DNA of 64,000 bases from Bradyrhizobium diazoefficiens (GCF_018131185.1 NZ_JAFCJE010000001.1:1-64000), one strand, 5' to 3'. Shown: positions 52,744 through 62,056, counted from the first letter of the stretch. Notes: generated by a model from the sequence alone, not told the origin. Translations and numbers: made by a program.

Positions 52744-53643
52744 ATGCTCACCATCGCCAGCCTCTGGATTCCCTTCACCGTCATTGCCGCGCTCGGACAG
52801 GTCGCGCGCAATGCGATGCAGCGGTCGCTGACGAAGCCGCTGGGGACCTGGGGCGCGACCAATATCCGCTTCCTGTTCGGCTTCCCGTTCTCCGTGCTGT
52901 TCTTAGGTGTGGTGCTGATCGCTACCGGCGATCATCTCGGCATGCCGCCGACCGTGTTCTGGCCGTGGCTGCTGCTCGGAGCGCTCAGTCAGATCGTCGC
53001 GACGGGCCTGATGCTGCTGGCGATGAACGACCGCTCCTTCGTGGTGACGACGGCGTATCTGAAGACCGAGGCGATCCAGACCGCGATCTTCGGCTTCGTC
53101 TTTCTCGGCGATCACCTGACCTGGCTGAAGGTGCTGGCGATCCTGATCGCGACTGTCGGTGTCGTCATCACCGCGCTGCGGCCCGGCGGCGAGAAGAGTT
53201 TCGCGGAATTGAGGCCGACCATCACCGGCCTCGTTGCTGCTGCGGCCTTCGCGCTCTCCGCGGTCGGTTTCCGCGGTGCCATCATCAACGTTCCCGGCGT
53301 ATCGTTCGTAACCTCAGCATCGTTCACGCTGGTGATCGGCCTGTTTGTGCAGACGCTGGTGCTGACGATCTATCTGCTCTGGCGTGCGCCGGACGTGTTG
53401 CGGGGAATCCTCGGCCTGTGGAGGCCGTCGATGCTGGCGGGCTTTACGGGCGCCTTCGCCTCGCAATTCTGGTTTCTGGCCTTCGCGCTGACCGCAGCGG
53501 CGAATGTCCGCACGCTCGCATTGATCGAGGTGCTGTTCGCGCAAGGCGTGGCGTATTATTCGTTCAAGCAGCCGATCGCGCCGCGGGAGATTTTCGGCAT
53601 CTTGCTGATCGTGGCCGGCGTGGCGCTACTGGTGGGAGTCTAA
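52744..53643 (+). CDS. EamA/DMT family transporter
   Basis: A 299-residue inner-membrane protein with about ten hydrophobic segments in two EamA repeats. LGQVARNAMQRSL is in TM1, MNDRSFVVTTAYLKTEAIQTAIFGFVFLGDHLTWLKVLAILIATVGVVITAL ends the first repeat, and RTLALIEVLFAQGVAYYSFKQPIAPREIFGILLIVAGVALLV ends the second. Substrate unknown. Its stop overlaps the end of the convergent DUF1178 gene by four bases. Confidence 0.85.
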   Translation: MLTIASLWIPFTVIAALGQVARNAMQRSLTKPLGTWGATNIRFLFGFPFSVLFLGVVLIATGDHLGMPPTVFWPWLLLGALSQIVATGLMLLAMNDRSFVVTTAYLKTEAIQTAIFGFVFLGDHLTWLKVLAILIATVGVVITALRPGGEKSFAELRPTITGLVAAAAFALSAVGFRGAIINVPGVSFVTSASFTLVIGLFVQTLVLTIYLLWRAPDVLRGILGLWRPSMLAGFTGAFASQFWFLAFALTAAANVRTLALIEVLFAQGVAYYSFKQPIAPREIFGILLIVAGVALLVGV

Positions 53644-54116
53644 TTCCGGTCTTCCGGCAGCGTCGGCAGCGGCGAAACTTCGATGCCCTCGTCGATCAGC
53701 GACTTCGCTTCTTCCGGCGAGGCCTCGCCGTAGATCGGACGATGCTCCTTGTCGCCGTAATGCATCGCGCGGGCTTCGTTCGCAAAACGCTCGCCGACAT
53801 TGTCGGCGTTCTTCACGATGTGATCGCGCAGTTCTTTCAACTTCATGCGCAGCTCTTTCTCCTGCGCCATCAGTAGCGACGTCGGGCCTGACGGTGCGGC
53901 TTCGGGCGTGGTCGCAGGCTCCGGCGGCGGCGTCGCGCGGCCGCGGCCCTTCTTGCCGACGATGCGCGGCGCCATGATCGCCTTGTCGACCTTGGCCGAG
54001 CCGCAGATCGGGCAGGTCACGAGCTTGCGCTTGACCTGCTGATCATAGGCCGACGAGCTCTGGAACCAGCTTTCGAAATCGTGGTCACCGTCACAGCGAA
54101 GCGCGTAGCGGATCAT
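53640..54116 (-). CDS. DUF1178 family protein
   Basis: A 158-residue protein. The N-terminus [18 protein letters not shown] and LVTCPICGSAKVDKAIMAPRI form a rubredoxin-like zinc-binding head (two cysteine pairs). A Pro-Ala-Thr-rich linker and a helical region with KELRDHIVKNADNVGERFANEARAMHYGDKEHRPIYGEAS follow. Function unknown. Its ATG overlaps the nitrilase stop by four bases, so grxC, nitrilase and DUF1178 form one tightly coupled operon. The start is chosen by that overlap and the conserved N-terminus. Confidence 0.92.
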   Translation of the reverse strand: MIRYALRCDGDHDFESWFQSSSAYDQQVKRKLVTCPICGSAKVDKAIMAPRIVGKKGRGRATPPPEPATTPEAAPSGPTSLLMAQEKELRMKLKELRDHIVKNADNVGERFANEARAMHYGDKEHRPIYGEASPEEAKSLIDEGIEVSPLPTLPEDRN

Positions 54117-54991
54117 GCCGATCCTCGCACAAGGTGCAGATGATCCGGCCCCGCCTTGGGGTCGGATACGCCAAAGCGGCGGCCGTGCTGGAGCGAGGGG
54201 ATCGCGCGGCGCGCGGTGTCGACCCTGGCCGGATCGATCTTGGCCATGATGATGCCGGGCTCGACGTCGCCCTCGGCGAGGATCTCGCCCCAGGGGTCGA
54301 TGATCAGCGAATGGCCGTAGGTCTCGCGCTTGTTCTCGTGCAAGCCTGCCTGGGCTGCGGCGAAGATGTAGCAGCCGGTCTCGATCGCGCGCGCACGCAG
54401 CAGCACGTGCCAATGCGCTTCGCCGGTCTTGCGGGTGAAGGCCGAGGGCACGGTGATGAAATACGCGCCGCTCTCGGCGAGGGCACGGTAGAGCGCGGGG
54501 AAGCGCACATCGTAGCAGATCGTCAAGCCCACGCGGCCCCAGGGCAGGTCGGAGATCACGGCAGTCTCGCCCGGCTGGTAATTGGCGGATTCGCGGTAGC
54601 TCTCGCCGTCCGGCAGCTCGATGTCGAACATGTGGATCTTGTCGTAGCTCGCGAGCACATTGCCCTCGGGCCCGATCAGGAACGAGCGGTTGACGGCCTT
54701 CTCCGGCGAATAGCGTAGCGCCAGCGAACCGACATGGAGGTGAATCTTCAGCTCTGCCGCGAGCGCGCGGTAGGCCTTCAGCGAGGTGTCGTCCTCCTCG
54801 CTCTGCAGATGCTCGAACAGCGCCTTGCGGTTCAGCTGCATCATGTTGCTGACTTCGGGGGTCTGCACATAGTCGGCGCCATTGGCCGCAGCCTGCCGGA
54901 TCAGCTTGGTGGCCTGTTCGAGGCTCGGCCCCGGCATCAACCCGGTCCGCATCTGCACCATCGCGGCGGTAAACGTCCGATTCTCGCTCAT
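54113..54991 (-). CDS. carbon-nitrogen hydrolase (Nit2-like omega-amidase/deaminated glutathione amidase type)
   Basis: A 292-residue nitrilase-superfamily protein. The catalytic Glu is in [11 protein letters not shown] near residue 42, Lys in [10 protein letters not shown] near residue 120, and Cys in [17 protein letters not shown] near residue 160. [29 protein letters not shown] is typical of the Nit1/Nit2 branch, which repairs deaminated glutathione or hydrolyses omega-amides. Its position directly after glutaredoxin 3 fits a link to glutathione. Overlaps both neighbours by four bases. Confidence 0.9.
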   Translation of the reverse strand: MSENRTFTAAMVQMRTGLMPGPSLEQATKLIRQAAANGADYVQTPEVSNMMQLNRKALFEHLQSEEDDTSLKAYRALAAELKIHLHVGSLALRYSPEKAVNRSFLIGPEGNVLASYDKIHMFDIELPDGESYRESANYQPGETAVISDLPWGRVGLTICYDVRFPALYRALAESGAYFITVPSAFTRKTGEAHWHVLLRARAIETGCYIFAAAQAGLHENKRETYGHSLIIDPWGEILAEGDVEPGIIMAKIDPARVDTARRAIPSLQHGRRFGVSDPKAGPDHLHLVRGSA

Positions 54992-55263
54992 GACACCGCC
55001 TTCACGCTCTCGAGCATGCCGTCGAGCTTGCCTTCGCGGTCCAGTGCGTAGAGGTCGTCGCAACCGCCGACATGGGTTCCGCCGATCCAGATCTGCGGAA
55101 AGGTCGCGCCCTTGCCGGCGCGGTCATACATCTCGGCCCGCCAGGACGGGTTCTTGGCGACGTCGAATTCCGTGAAAGCCGCCTTCTTGCGGGTCAGCAG
55201 TGACCTCGCGGCGGAACAATAGCCGCAGCCCGGCCTGGTGTAGATCTCGACAGCAGCAGTCAT
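54988..55263 (-). CDS. grxC: glutaredoxin 3
   Basis: A glutathione-dependent thiol-disulfide oxidoreductase of 91 residues in the cytoplasm. The active site is CGYC in YTRPGCGYCSAARSLL (residues 8-23), the glutathione-binding TFPQIWIGGTHVGGCDDLYAL follows with the cis-Pro, and the C-terminal helix is complete. It is the first gene of the grxC-nitrilase-DUF1178 operon. ComF lies 47 bases upstream on the same strand and may share the transcript. Confidence 0.95.
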   Translation of the reverse strand: MTAAVEIYTRPGCGYCSAARSLLTRKKAAFTEFDVAKNPSWRAEMYDRAGKGATFPQIWIGGTHVGGCDDLYALDREGKLDGMLESVKAVS

Positions 55264-55310
55264 CTCGTCTGGCGCTCTCTTGTCATGAATTCATTGAATT
55301 ATATGGGACT

Positions 55311-56108
55311 TTACTTGACCTCCACAACCCGGGCGAACACCAGCACGTCGACCTGGGCGGCCTTGGCACGCAGCAGGGCCCGCGCGCAGGCGTCCAGGGT
55401 CGCGCCCGAGGTCAGGACGTCGTCGATCAGGACAATGCGGCGGCCCTGGACTTCAGCCTGGCGGTCCGGGGATACCTGAAACGCGCCCTGCACATTGGTC
55501 GCGCGCTGGGACCGCGACAGGCCGATCTGCTGCTCGGTGGCGCGCACCCGGCGCAGCACCTCAGCCTTCGTCTGGACCCCGCTCTGTCGACCGATGATCT
55601 GCGCCAGCGCCCCGGATTGGTTGTAGCGGCGCCGCCAGGCCCGCCGCCAGTGCAGGGGCACCGGCACCAGCATGTCGGCCCCGGCCAGCAGCTCGCCGCC
55701 CGCCCGCGCCATCCAGCGCCCCATGGCCGGCGCCAGATCGGTGCGATCTTGGTATTTCAGCGCATGCACCAGCGTGCGCGCGACGTCGTCATAGCGTACT
55801 GCCGCGCGGGCCCGCTGGTAGGCGGGCGGGTTCGCGATCGCCTCCATCGACAGCATGTCGGGGCCGGGATCATAGACGAAGGGAATGCCGAGCCGCGGGC
55901 AATAGGGCCGTTCGATGAACGACAGCCGCGCCCAGCACGAAGCGCAAACACCCTCGCCATCGACCGGCTCGCGGCAGGACACGCACTGCGTCGGCAGCGC
56001 GATGTCGAGCGCGAGCCGTGCCGCGCGCGTCAGCACATGGCGGCCGGCCGTCCACGCGGCACGCAGCGGTGAGGCAATGGAACGGGTGGGGGCGGCGTCG
56101 GCTTCCAT
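55311..56108 (-). CDS. ComF family protein (phosphoribosyltransferase fold)
   Basis: A 265-residue protein. A double zinc-finger-like head (QCVSCREPVDGEGVCASCWARL, about 38-60) and YCPRLG precede the phosphoribosyltransferase fold. MVPVPLHWRRAWRRRYNQS and the PRPP loop IVLIDDVLTSGATLDACARALL near residue 225 are diagnostic. In transformable bacteria ComF aids DNA uptake; in alphaproteobacteria its role is unclear, and no other competence gene is nearby. Confidence 0.92.
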   Translation of the reverse strand: MEADAAPTRSIASPLRAAWTAGRHVLTRAARLALDIALPTQCVSCREPVDGEGVCASCWARLSFIERPYCPRLGIPFVYDPGPDMLSMEAIANPPAYQRARAAVRYDDVARTLVHALKYQDRTDLAPAMGRWMARAGGELLAGADMLVPVPLHWRRAWRRRYNQSGALAQIIGRQSGVQTKAEVLRRVRATEQQIGLSRSQRATNVQGAFQVSPDRQAEVQGRRIVLIDDVLTSGATLDACARALLRAKAAQVDVLVFARVVEVK

Positions 56109-56165
56109 AGGAAAAGGCTAGCGTTCCATTTGCGAGGGCTCAAGCGGCTCTGCCCGGAAGGGGCA

Positions 56166-56753
56166 TCAGGAGAGTAGTTCGTGGTGCTCTCTCAGGATGG
56201 TGCGGGCGCTCCGCGGATCCAGGGCCGGCGCGAGGATCGAATCATAGGCAAGCCGCATCTGGCGAGCGGCCCGCGTAGGCGGCATCGCACCTATTCCTGT
56301 CCCCAGACCCGGGACGAGGAGAGAGCGGATCGCCTCGTTAGCACCGGCATTGTGCCTGACGACAGCGATCAGCGCTGCCCGGAACGCGAGGTAAACGTTC
56401 ACTGTCTGGTCGATGCGCGCTGGGACGCGCATCGTGGGCGCACTCACGAGAAACGGAAAGCGCTCGTGGCCCGTAGCAAGCACGATCGCTTGGCCGACCG
56501 GGAGTTCTCCATAATGATGCTCCGCCAATACGGCTTGCAGATTGGTTTGGAGATCCCAGCCAAAGTATCGCGAATAGAGCAGGTCGATCCCGCCATCCAT
56601 GTGTCCAAAGCTGTTCGCGGGGCTCAGGATCGCGTCGGACTCCCGCGCGAAAATGTCGCCGAGCGAAACCTCGACCGCGGCCACGTCAGCAAACGCCGCC
56701 CTCCAGGCTTCAACAACGTCGGCGCTGATGTCTCGGAGGTGAATGTTAAGCAC
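56166..56753 (-). CDS. macro domain (ADP-ribose binding) protein
   Basis: A 195-residue stand-alone macro domain. SDAILSPANSFGHMDGGIDLLYSRYFG is the loop that binds the distal ribose, and SLLVPGLGTGIGAMPPTRAARQMRLAY is the phosphate-binding loop. The catalytic-type Asn of MacroD (NxN) is replaced by SPANSFG, so binding or a variant hydrolase activity is possible. The start is GTG at 56753 with GAGG upstream. It stands alone between comF and a divergent methyltransferase; no ADP-ribosyltransferase toxin is adjacent, so the DarG-type antitoxin role is unsupported. Confidence 0.8.
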   Translation of the reverse strand: MLNIHLRDISADVVEAWRAAFADVAAVEVSLGDIFARESDAILSPANSFGHMDGGIDLLYSRYFGWDLQTNLQAVLAEHHYGELPVGQAIVLATGHERFPFLVSAPTMRVPARIDQTVNVYLAFRAALIAVVRHNAGANEAIRSLLVPGLGTGIGAMPPTRAARQMRLAYDSILAPALDPRSARTILREHHELLS

Positions 56754-56861
56754 TGCCGGAGCCTCGGTGATGCCCGACTATACGATCATGCGCCTAACCG
56801 TACCACCTGCCTCGCTGCTGCCTGGGTTGCCAGAGTGGCCGTCATAAGCGTAACCAGCGGC

Positions 56862-57710
56862 ATGGCTCAGACCCCCCCAAATCCTCCCGCCCTGTTTGAT
56901 CGCGCCTTGCTGAACGCACGGCAGCAGCGTGCGCGGGCGCAGGGCGAGGTCACCTTTCTGCTCGATCGCGTCGCCGAGGACATATCCGACCGGCTGGCTG
57001 CGGTGATGCGCGAGTTTCACGCGGCGGCCGATCTTTGGACGCCCGGCGAAGGGCTCGCGGTGCTGCGCACGCGGCTTCCTGCCATTGAGCACATCGCGCT
57101 CGATGCGACGGGTGCGGAGAAATTGCCCTTTGCACCCGAAAGCCTCGACCTCGTCGTCTCGGCGCTCGCGCTGCAATTCGTCAACGACCTGCCGGGCGTG
57201 CTTGCGCAGGTGCGCCGCGCGCTGAAGCCGGATGGGCTGCTGCTGGCCGCGATGATCGGCGGCGACAGCCTGACCGAGCTGCGGCAGGCCTTTGCCGCGG
57301 CGGAGGCCGAATGCGAGGGCGGTGTCTCGCCACGCGTCGCGCCGTTCGCGGATTTGCGCGACATCGGCGCGTTGTTGCAACGGGCCGGCTTTGCGTTGCC
57401 CGTGACCGACGTCGATCGCGTCGTGGTGCGTTACGCCAACGCGTTCGCCTTGATGCAGGATCTCCGCCGCATGGGCGCCGGCAATGTGCTGATCGAGCGG
57501 CGGCGCGCGCCGTCGCGGCGCGCGACGCTGCTGCGGATGGCCGAGATCTACACCGAGCGCTTTGCCGATGCCGATGGCCGCATCCGCGCGACGTTCGACA
57601 TCATCTGGCTCTCAGGCTGGGCGCCGCATGTCAGCCAGCAGCAGCCGCTGAAGCCGGGATCGGCCAAGGCGAGCCTGGCCGAGGCGGTGAAGAAGGCGGG
57701 GAAGGAGTGA
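56862..57710 (+). CDS. NDUFAF5/BioC-like methyltransferase-fold protein
   Basis: A 282-residue protein related to human NDUFAF5 and bacterial BioC. LFDRALLNARQQRA at the N-terminus, LPFAPESLDLVVSALALQFVNDLPGVLAQVRRALKPDGLLLAAMIGGDSLTELRQAFAAAEAE, and RVAPFADLRDIGALLQRAGFALPVTDVD fit this family. The SAM motif I region (about residues 55-70, LWTPGEGLAVLRTRLP) lacks the usual ELGCGTG, so SAM binding is uncertain. NDUFAF5 hydroxylates an arginine of complex I; the bacterial role is not established. A repeat hairpin follows. Confidence 0.82.
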   Translation: MAQTPPNPPALFDRALLNARQQRARAQGEVTFLLDRVAEDISDRLAAVMREFHAAADLWTPGEGLAVLRTRLPAIEHIALDATGAEKLPFAPESLDLVVSALALQFVNDLPGVLAQVRRALKPDGLLLAAMIGGDSLTELRQAFAAAEAECEGGVSPRVAPFADLRDIGALLQRAGFALPVTDVDRVVVRYANAFALMQDLRRMGAGNVLIERRRAPSRRATLLRMAEIYTERFADADGRIRATFDIIWLSGWAPHVSQQQPLKPGSAKASLAEAVKKAGKE

Positions 57711-57773
57711 TCCACACGCTGTCATTCCGGGTTCGCCCTTTGGGCGCCCCGGAATGACGATGCACGAGCATCG
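57711..57773. other. convergent intergenic repeat region
   Basis: 63 bases between the stops of the NDUFAF5-like gene and mutT, filled mainly by the GTCATTCCGGG hairpin. Nothing else is seen. Confidence 0.5.
57721..57758. terminator. repeat hairpin between convergent genes
   Basis: GTCATTCCGGG (57721-57731) pairs with CCCGGAATGAC (57748-57758), enclosing GCCC-TTT-GGGC. It belongs to the GTCATTCCGGG repeat family also seen at 59692-59768 and probably terminates both the methyltransferase and mutT transcripts. Confidence 0.7.
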
Positions 57774-58184
57774 TCACATCAGCAAATCGATCAAATGCGG
57801 GATCAGCGGAATGTCCGCGGGCGGCATCGGGTAGTCACGCAGCTTGTTGGCGCGAACCCAGGCGAGGTTCTGGCCCTCGCGCGCCGTCACAATCCCTTCC
57901 CAGCGCCGGCAGATATAGAGCGGCATGAGCAGGTGGAAGCTATCATAGCCATAGCTCGCGAAGGTCAGCGGCGCGAGGCACGGCTCGGCGACGGTGATGC
58001 CGAGCTCCTCGTGCAGCTCACGGATCAGGCTCTGCTCCGGCCGCTCGCCGGGTTCACATTTGCCGCCGGGAAATTCCCAGAGGCCGGCCAGCGCCTTGCC
58101 CTCGGGGCGCTGCGCGATCAGGACGCGCTTGTCGGCGTCGACCAGCGCGCAGGCCACCACCAGTGTCAGTTTGAGGTCGGCCAT
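57774..58184 (-). CDS. mutT: 8-oxo-dGTP diphosphatase (MutT/Nudix)
   Basis: Sanitises the nucleotide pool by hydrolysing 8-oxo-dGTP. The 136-residue protein has LVVACALVDADKRVLIAQRP and a complete Nudix box: GLWEFPGGKCEPGERPEQSLIRELHEELGI (about residues 35-64, given here by its family pattern G-x5-E-x7-REUxEExGU). The C-terminus WVRANKLRDYPMPPADIPLI is typical of MutT proper. The frame opens at 58280; the ATG at 58184 is chosen from family length. It is divergent from the TadG-like gene. Confidence 0.93.
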   Translation of the reverse strand: MADLKLTLVVACALVDADKRVLIAQRPEGKALAGLWEFPGGKCEPGERPEQSLIRELHEELGITVAEPCLAPLTFASYGYDSFHLLMPLYICRRWEGIVTAREGQNLAWVRANKLRDYPMPPADIPLIPHLIDLLM

Positions 58185-58267
58185 GTTCGGAATGTCGCTC
58201 GCTGGGGTCGTTCGCAAGGATTCGTTAATCGTGCTGAAGGGGCTGCGATTCCAGCGGCCCCATAAGT

Positions 58268-58309
58268 CATATTTAATCAAGGGTTCCTAGAGTGGGAACA
58301 TATTTAATC
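58268..58309. promoter_or_regulatory. direct repeat CATATTTAATC in the mutT-TadG divergent region
   Basis: CATATTTAATC occurs at 58268-58278 and 58299-58309, 31 bases apart (about three helical turns), with the second copy 17 bases before the TadG-like start. AT-rich in a GC-rich genome, so possibly a regulator site. Regulator unknown. Confidence 0.4.
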
Positions 58310-58326
58310 CATTCCGGGCTTCATCC

Positions 58327-59667
58327 ATGCGCGCCGTGCTTTGCTCCATTATCCGCCGGTTCGCAACCGACCGGCGCGGCAATATCGCGGTGATTTTCGC
58401 ACTCGCCTGCGTCCCCGTGATCACGGTGATCGGTTGCGCGGTCGATTACTCCCGCGCGACGCAGATGCGGTCGAAGCTGCAGGCCGCGGCTGACGCGGCC
58501 AGTGTCGGCGCGATCGCCAAGGCTTCACCGGCCTTTGCGGCTGCGGGCGCGATGACCTCGGACGGTGCGATCCCGGCCGGTGTCACCGACGCAAGGAACA
58601 TCTTCAATGCCAACGTCGCCAACCTGACCGGCTATACGCTCGACAGCGTCACGCCGGCCGTGGTCAAGAACGGCTCAACGGTCACCTCGACCGTCGCGTT
58701 CACCGGCAGCATCAAGACCATGTTCCTCGGCGTGATCGGCAAGACGGCGCTGGCGGCCAGCGGCACGTCGACGGCAACGGCGAGCATGCCGCTCTATGTC
58801 GACTTCTACCTGCTGCTGGACAATTCACCGTCGATGGGCGTGGCGGCCACGCCCGCTGACGTCAGCAAGATGGTCAGCAACACGTCCGACAAATGCGCTT
58901 TCGCCTGCCACGACTACAACGACCCCAACAATTACTACAATCTCGCCAAGTCCATCGGTGTGACCACGCGGATCGACGTGCTGCGCAGTGCCACCCAGTC
59001 CCTGATGGACACGGCCGCCGCGAGCCAGACCTATTCGAACCAGTTCCGCATGGCGATCTACGATTTCGGCGCGGCATCCTCGAGCATCGGCCTGCGTGCG
59101 CTGTTCGCGCTGTCGTCCAGCCTGTCGAGCGCCAAGTCGGCCGCGGCGAACATCGACCTGATGGGCGTCTACGGCAACAATGACGCCTACACCAAGGACA
59201 TGGATACGCCCTTCAGCTCGGTCTTTCCGGCGCTCAACAATCTGATCAGCGCGCCCGGGGCGGGGACGTCGTCCGCGCCGCTGAAGTACGTGTTCTTCGT
59301 CTCCGACGGGGTGGCGGACGAGAACAATTCGGGATGCCTGAAGCCGATCAAGAACGTGAGCGGCATGTCGCGCTGCCAGTCGCCGATCAACAGCGCGCTC
59401 TGTGACACGCTGAAGAACCGCAAGATCAAGGTCGCGGTGCTCTACACCACCTACCTGCAACTGCCGACCAACTCCTGGTACATGAGCTGGATCGACCCGT
59501 TCAACAAGCCGCCGTTCGGCCCGTCGCCCAACAGCGAGATCGCCCAGAAGATGCAGAGCTGCGCCTCGCCGGGGCTGTATTTCGAGGTGAGCCCGACGCA
59601 GGGCATCTCGGATGCGATGAACGCATTATTCCGGAAGGCGGTCGCGGACGCGCGGATTTCGGGGTGA
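58327..59667 (+). CDS. TadG-like pilus assembly protein with VWA-like domain
   Basis: A 446-residue protein. The N-terminus RRFATDRRGNIAVIFALACVPVITVIGCAVDYSRATQMRSKLQAAADAAS is the TadE/TadG anchor with one TM segment. A large extracytoplasmic part follows. A von Willebrand A-like domain starts near residue 158 with DFYLLLDNSPSMG (MIDAS-like DxSxS replaced by DNSPS) and contains VFFVSDGVADE. Cysteines (CAFAC, SGCLKP, SRCQSP, ALCDTL) suggest disulfides. It may act in Flp/Tad pilus assembly or as an orphan; no other tad gene is in the window. Confidence 0.85.
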   Translation: MRAVLCSIIRRFATDRRGNIAVIFALACVPVITVIGCAVDYSRATQMRSKLQAAADAASVGAIAKASPAFAAAGAMTSDGAIPAGVTDARNIFNANVANLTGYTLDSVTPAVVKNGSTVTSTVAFTGSIKTMFLGVIGKTALAASGTSTATASMPLYVDFYLLLDNSPSMGVAATPADVSKMVSNTSDKCAFACHDYNDPNNYYNLAKSIGVTTRIDVLRSATQSLMDTAAASQTYSNQFRMAIYDFGAASSSIGLRALFALSSSLSSAKSAAANIDLMGVYGNNDAYTKDMDTPFSSVFPALNNLISAPGAGTSSAPLKYVFFVSDGVADENNSGCLKPIKNVSGMSRCQSPINSALCDTLKNRKIKVAVLYTTYLQLPTNSWYMSWIDPFNKPPFGPSPNSEIAQKMQSCASPGLYFEVSPTQGISDAMNALFRKAVADARISG

Positions 59668-59691
59668 GGCCAGGAACCTCGTTCCGGGGCG

Positions 59692-59768
59692 ATGCGCCAG
59701 CATCGAACCCGGAATCTCAAGCCGCATGAACATCCGGATTCCGGGTTCTCGCGTCGCGAGCCCGGAAT
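59692..59768. repeat. paired repeat hairpins between TadG-like gene and argJ
   Basis: First hairpin TTCCGGG (59692-59698) with CCCGGAA (59708-59714), enclosing CGATGC/GCATCG. Second hairpin ATTCCGGG (59738-59745) with CCCGGAAT (59761-59768), enclosing CTCGCG/CGCGAG. They lie between convergent genes. Confidence 0.7.
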
Positions 59769-59781
59769 GACAACGTGGGGC

Positions 59782-61023
59782 CTAAGACCTGTAATCGCCG
59801 TTGATCGCGACATATTCCTTGGTGAGGTCGCAGGTCATGACGCGGTCGCGGCCCTTTCCGAGGCCGAGCGAGACCAGAATTGCGATCTCCGGCGCCTTCA
59901 TCGCTTCCGACACCTGGGCTTCGTCATAGGACGGATCGCGTGCGCCGCTCTTGGCGACGCGGATGCCGTTGAAGGAGATCGAGAGCTTGTCGCGATCGGC
60001 CGGCTCGCCGGCCTTGCCGACCGCCATCACCACGCGGCCCCAATTGGCGTCCTCGCCGGCGATCGCGGTCTTCACCAGCGGCGAGTTCGCGATCGACATC
60101 GCGATCTTGCGTGCCGAGGCCTTGGTCTTGGCGCCCTCGACCGTGATCTCGACCAGCTTGCGCGCGCCCTCGCCGTCGCGCGCCACCTGCTCGGCGAGGT
60201 TGGCGAGCACCTGGTTGAACGCCTTGACGAAAGCCTTCAGGCGCGGATCGCTGGCGCGGCTGATCTTCGGTGCGCCGTGCTCGGCGGCAGTTCCGGTGGC
60301 GAAGGCCAGCAGCGTGTCCGAGGTCGAGGTGTCGCCATCGATCGTCACGGCGTTGAAGGTGTCCTCGACGCCGGCCTTGAGCAACGCCTGCAGCGCGGCG
60401 GGCGCGATCGGCGCGTCGGTGAAGATGAAGGACAGCATCGTCGCCATGTCGGGGGCGATCATGCCGGCGCCCTTGGCCATGCCGTTGATGGTGACCTTGG
60501 CCTTGCCGAGCTTGACGGTCGCGGTCGCGACCTTCGGGAAGGTGTCGGTGGTCATGATCGCCTTGGCGGCAGTGAGGTAGTCGCCGGGCTCGGCGGCCTC
60601 GGCGAGGCGGCCCAGCACGCCGTCGAACTTGGTCGCGTCCAGCGGCTCGCCGATCACACCGGTCGAGGCCAGGAAGATCTCGCTCTCGCTGCATCCGACC
60701 GCCTTGGCTGCGATCTTGGCGGTCAGCGCAGTCGAGGCGCGGCCGGTCTTGCCGGTAAAGGCATTGGCGTTGCCGGAATTGACGACGAGGGCGCGTGCCT
60801 TGCCGCCCTTCAGCTTGGCGCGGCACCATTCCACGGGGGCGGAGGGGCACTTCGATTTGGTGAAGACGCCGGCCACCGCGGTTCCCTTGTCCATCACCGC
60901 CAGCAGCACGTCGGTGCGGTTCTTGTAGCGGATGCCGGCTTCGGCCGTCGCAAGGCGGATACCCGCAATCACGGGCATGTCGGGAACGGTTTTCGGAGCG
61001 AGCGGGGAGACGGTTGAGGACAT
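59782..61023 (-). CDS. argJ: bifunctional glutamate N-acetyltransferase/amino-acid acetyltransferase
   Basis: Recycles the acetyl group from N-acetylornithine to glutamate in arginine synthesis. The 413-residue precursor self-cleaves before the nucleophile Thr of the motif [16 protein letters not shown] near residue 190, giving alpha and beta chains. Other marks are [34 protein letters not shown] before the cleavage site, and [10 protein letters not shown]; the C-terminus carries [15 protein letters not shown]. The frame opens at 61080; the ATG at 61023 is favoured. It follows the parvulin gene by 118 bases that hold a strong palindrome. Confidence 0.95.
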   Translation of the reverse strand: MSSTVSPLAPKTVPDMPVIAGIRLATAEAGIRYKNRTDVLLAVMDKGTAVAGVFTKSKCPSAPVEWCRAKLKGGKARALVVNSGNANAFTGKTGRASTALTAKIAAKAVGCSESEIFLASTGVIGEPLDATKFDGVLGRLAEAAEPGDYLTAAKAIMTTDTFPKVATATVKLGKAKVTINGMAKGAGMIAPDMATMLSFIFTDAPIAPAALQALLKAGVEDTFNAVTIDGDTSTSDTLLAFATGTAAEHGAPKISRASDPRLKAFVKAFNQVLANLAEQVARDGEGARKLVEITVEGAKTKASARKIAMSIANSPLVKTAIAGEDANWGRVVMAVGKAGEPADRDKLSISFNGIRVAKSGARDPSYDEAQVSEAMKAPEIAILVSLGLGKGRDRVMTCDLTKEYVAINGDYRS

Positions 61024-61057
61024 CGCGGGGGCGCCTTGGTGGGGTCTGGACATGCAG

Positions 61058-61080
61058 ATGGCCGGGGAATCCCCGGCCAT
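61058..61080. terminator. strong palindrome between the parvulin gene and argJ
   Basis: ATGGCCGGGGA (61058-61068) and TCCCCGGCCAT (61070-61080), an almost perfect 23-bp palindrome on the path from the parvulin gene to argJ. No T run follows on the minus strand. Confidence 0.5.
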
Positions 61081-61141
61081 TGCGACGTTAGATACTATTG
61101 GCGTCCGTGAAGTGACAGCGAATTCTTGCTTCTTCGCGGTC

Positions 61142-62056
61142 TTACTTCTTGGCAGGCGGAGCCATCTTGCTGTCGGACGGCTTGGCTGCGTCCGCCGGCT
61201 TGGCGTCGGCCGCCGGCTGATCCAGACGCTCGACCTTGGCCTCCGCGCGCAGCTTGGCCACGTACTCGGCCTGGGCCTTGCGGGTAACGTAGCTCTCGAT
61301 CTGGGTCTTGACCTGCTCGAAGTCCGGCGCCTTGCGGTTGCGCTTTTCCTCGACCTTGATGATGTGCCAGCCGAACTGCGACTTCACGGGGTCGGAGATC
61401 TTGCCGGGCTCCATGGCGAAGGCGACCGTCGAGAATTCCGGCACCATCTGTTCCTTGGTGAAGAAGCCGAGGTCGCCGCCGTCGGCCGAACCCGGATCCT
61501 TGGACTTCTTCTTGGCCAGCTCGGCGAAATCGGCACCCTTGTCGAGCTCGGCCTTCACGGCCTTGGCCTCGTCCTCGGTCTCGACCAGGATGTGGCGCGC
61601 GCGCACCTCCTGCTCCCCGGTGATCTGCTTGGAGGCCTCCTCATAGACCTTCTTCATGGCGTCGGGGGTGGTGGCGGCCTTGCCCTCGCCCGCGAGCAGG
61701 CTGTCCATCAGAAGCCGGTTGCGGGCGAATGCCAGGCGCTTCTTGAACTCCTCGCTGTCGGCGACCTTCTTGTCTTCGGCAGCCTTGCTGACGATTTTCA
61801 TGTCGATCAGGAACGACAGGACGTTCTCGTCCTTGGTCGCCGGGTCCATCTGGGCGAGGCTCGCCCCGAGCTCCTCCTCGGCCATGGCGACGTCGCTCTT
61901 CTTGATTTCCGCGCCATTGACCTTCGCCAGCACCGGATCGTCGGCGGCCCGGAGCGGGCCCGCGAACGCCAGGGACAGCGCCAGGGCGAGGCTGCCAGCC
62001 AGGGCGGACGCGCGGCGGAAACGCTGGCCGGTGGTTGCCGGGAACGAGGTGGTCAT
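61142..62056 (-). CDS. periplasmic parvulin-type peptidyl-prolyl isomerase
   Basis: A 304-residue exported foldase. It has a signal peptide ([27 protein letters not shown], cleavage near residue 38), a SurA-N-like helical region, and a rotamase domain (about 150-240) with [36 protein letters not shown] and [20 protein letters not shown] charged Ala-Pro-Lys-rich tail ends the protein. It probably assists outer-membrane or secreted protein folding, which fits its place divergent from secA. AAGGAT precedes the ATG. Confidence 0.93.
   Translation of the reverse strand: MTTSFPATTGQRFRRASALAGSLALALSLAFAGPLRAADDPVLAKVNGAEIKKSDVAMAEEELGASLAQMDPATKDENVLSFLIDMKIVSKAAEDKKVADSEEFKKRLAFARNRLLMDSLLAGEGKAATTPDAMKKVYEEASKQITGEQEVRARHILVETEDEAKAVKAELDKGADFAELAKKKSKDPGSADGGDLGFFTKEQMVPEFSTVAFAMEPGKISDPVKSQFGWHIIKVEEKRNRKAPDFEQVKTQIESYVTRKAQAEYVAKLRAEAKVERLDQPAADAKPADAAKPSDSKMAPPAKK

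Noticed and set aside
56166..56753. DarTG toxin-antitoxin system
   Set aside because: A macro domain is present but no DarT-like ADP-ribosyltransferase is adjacent on either side.
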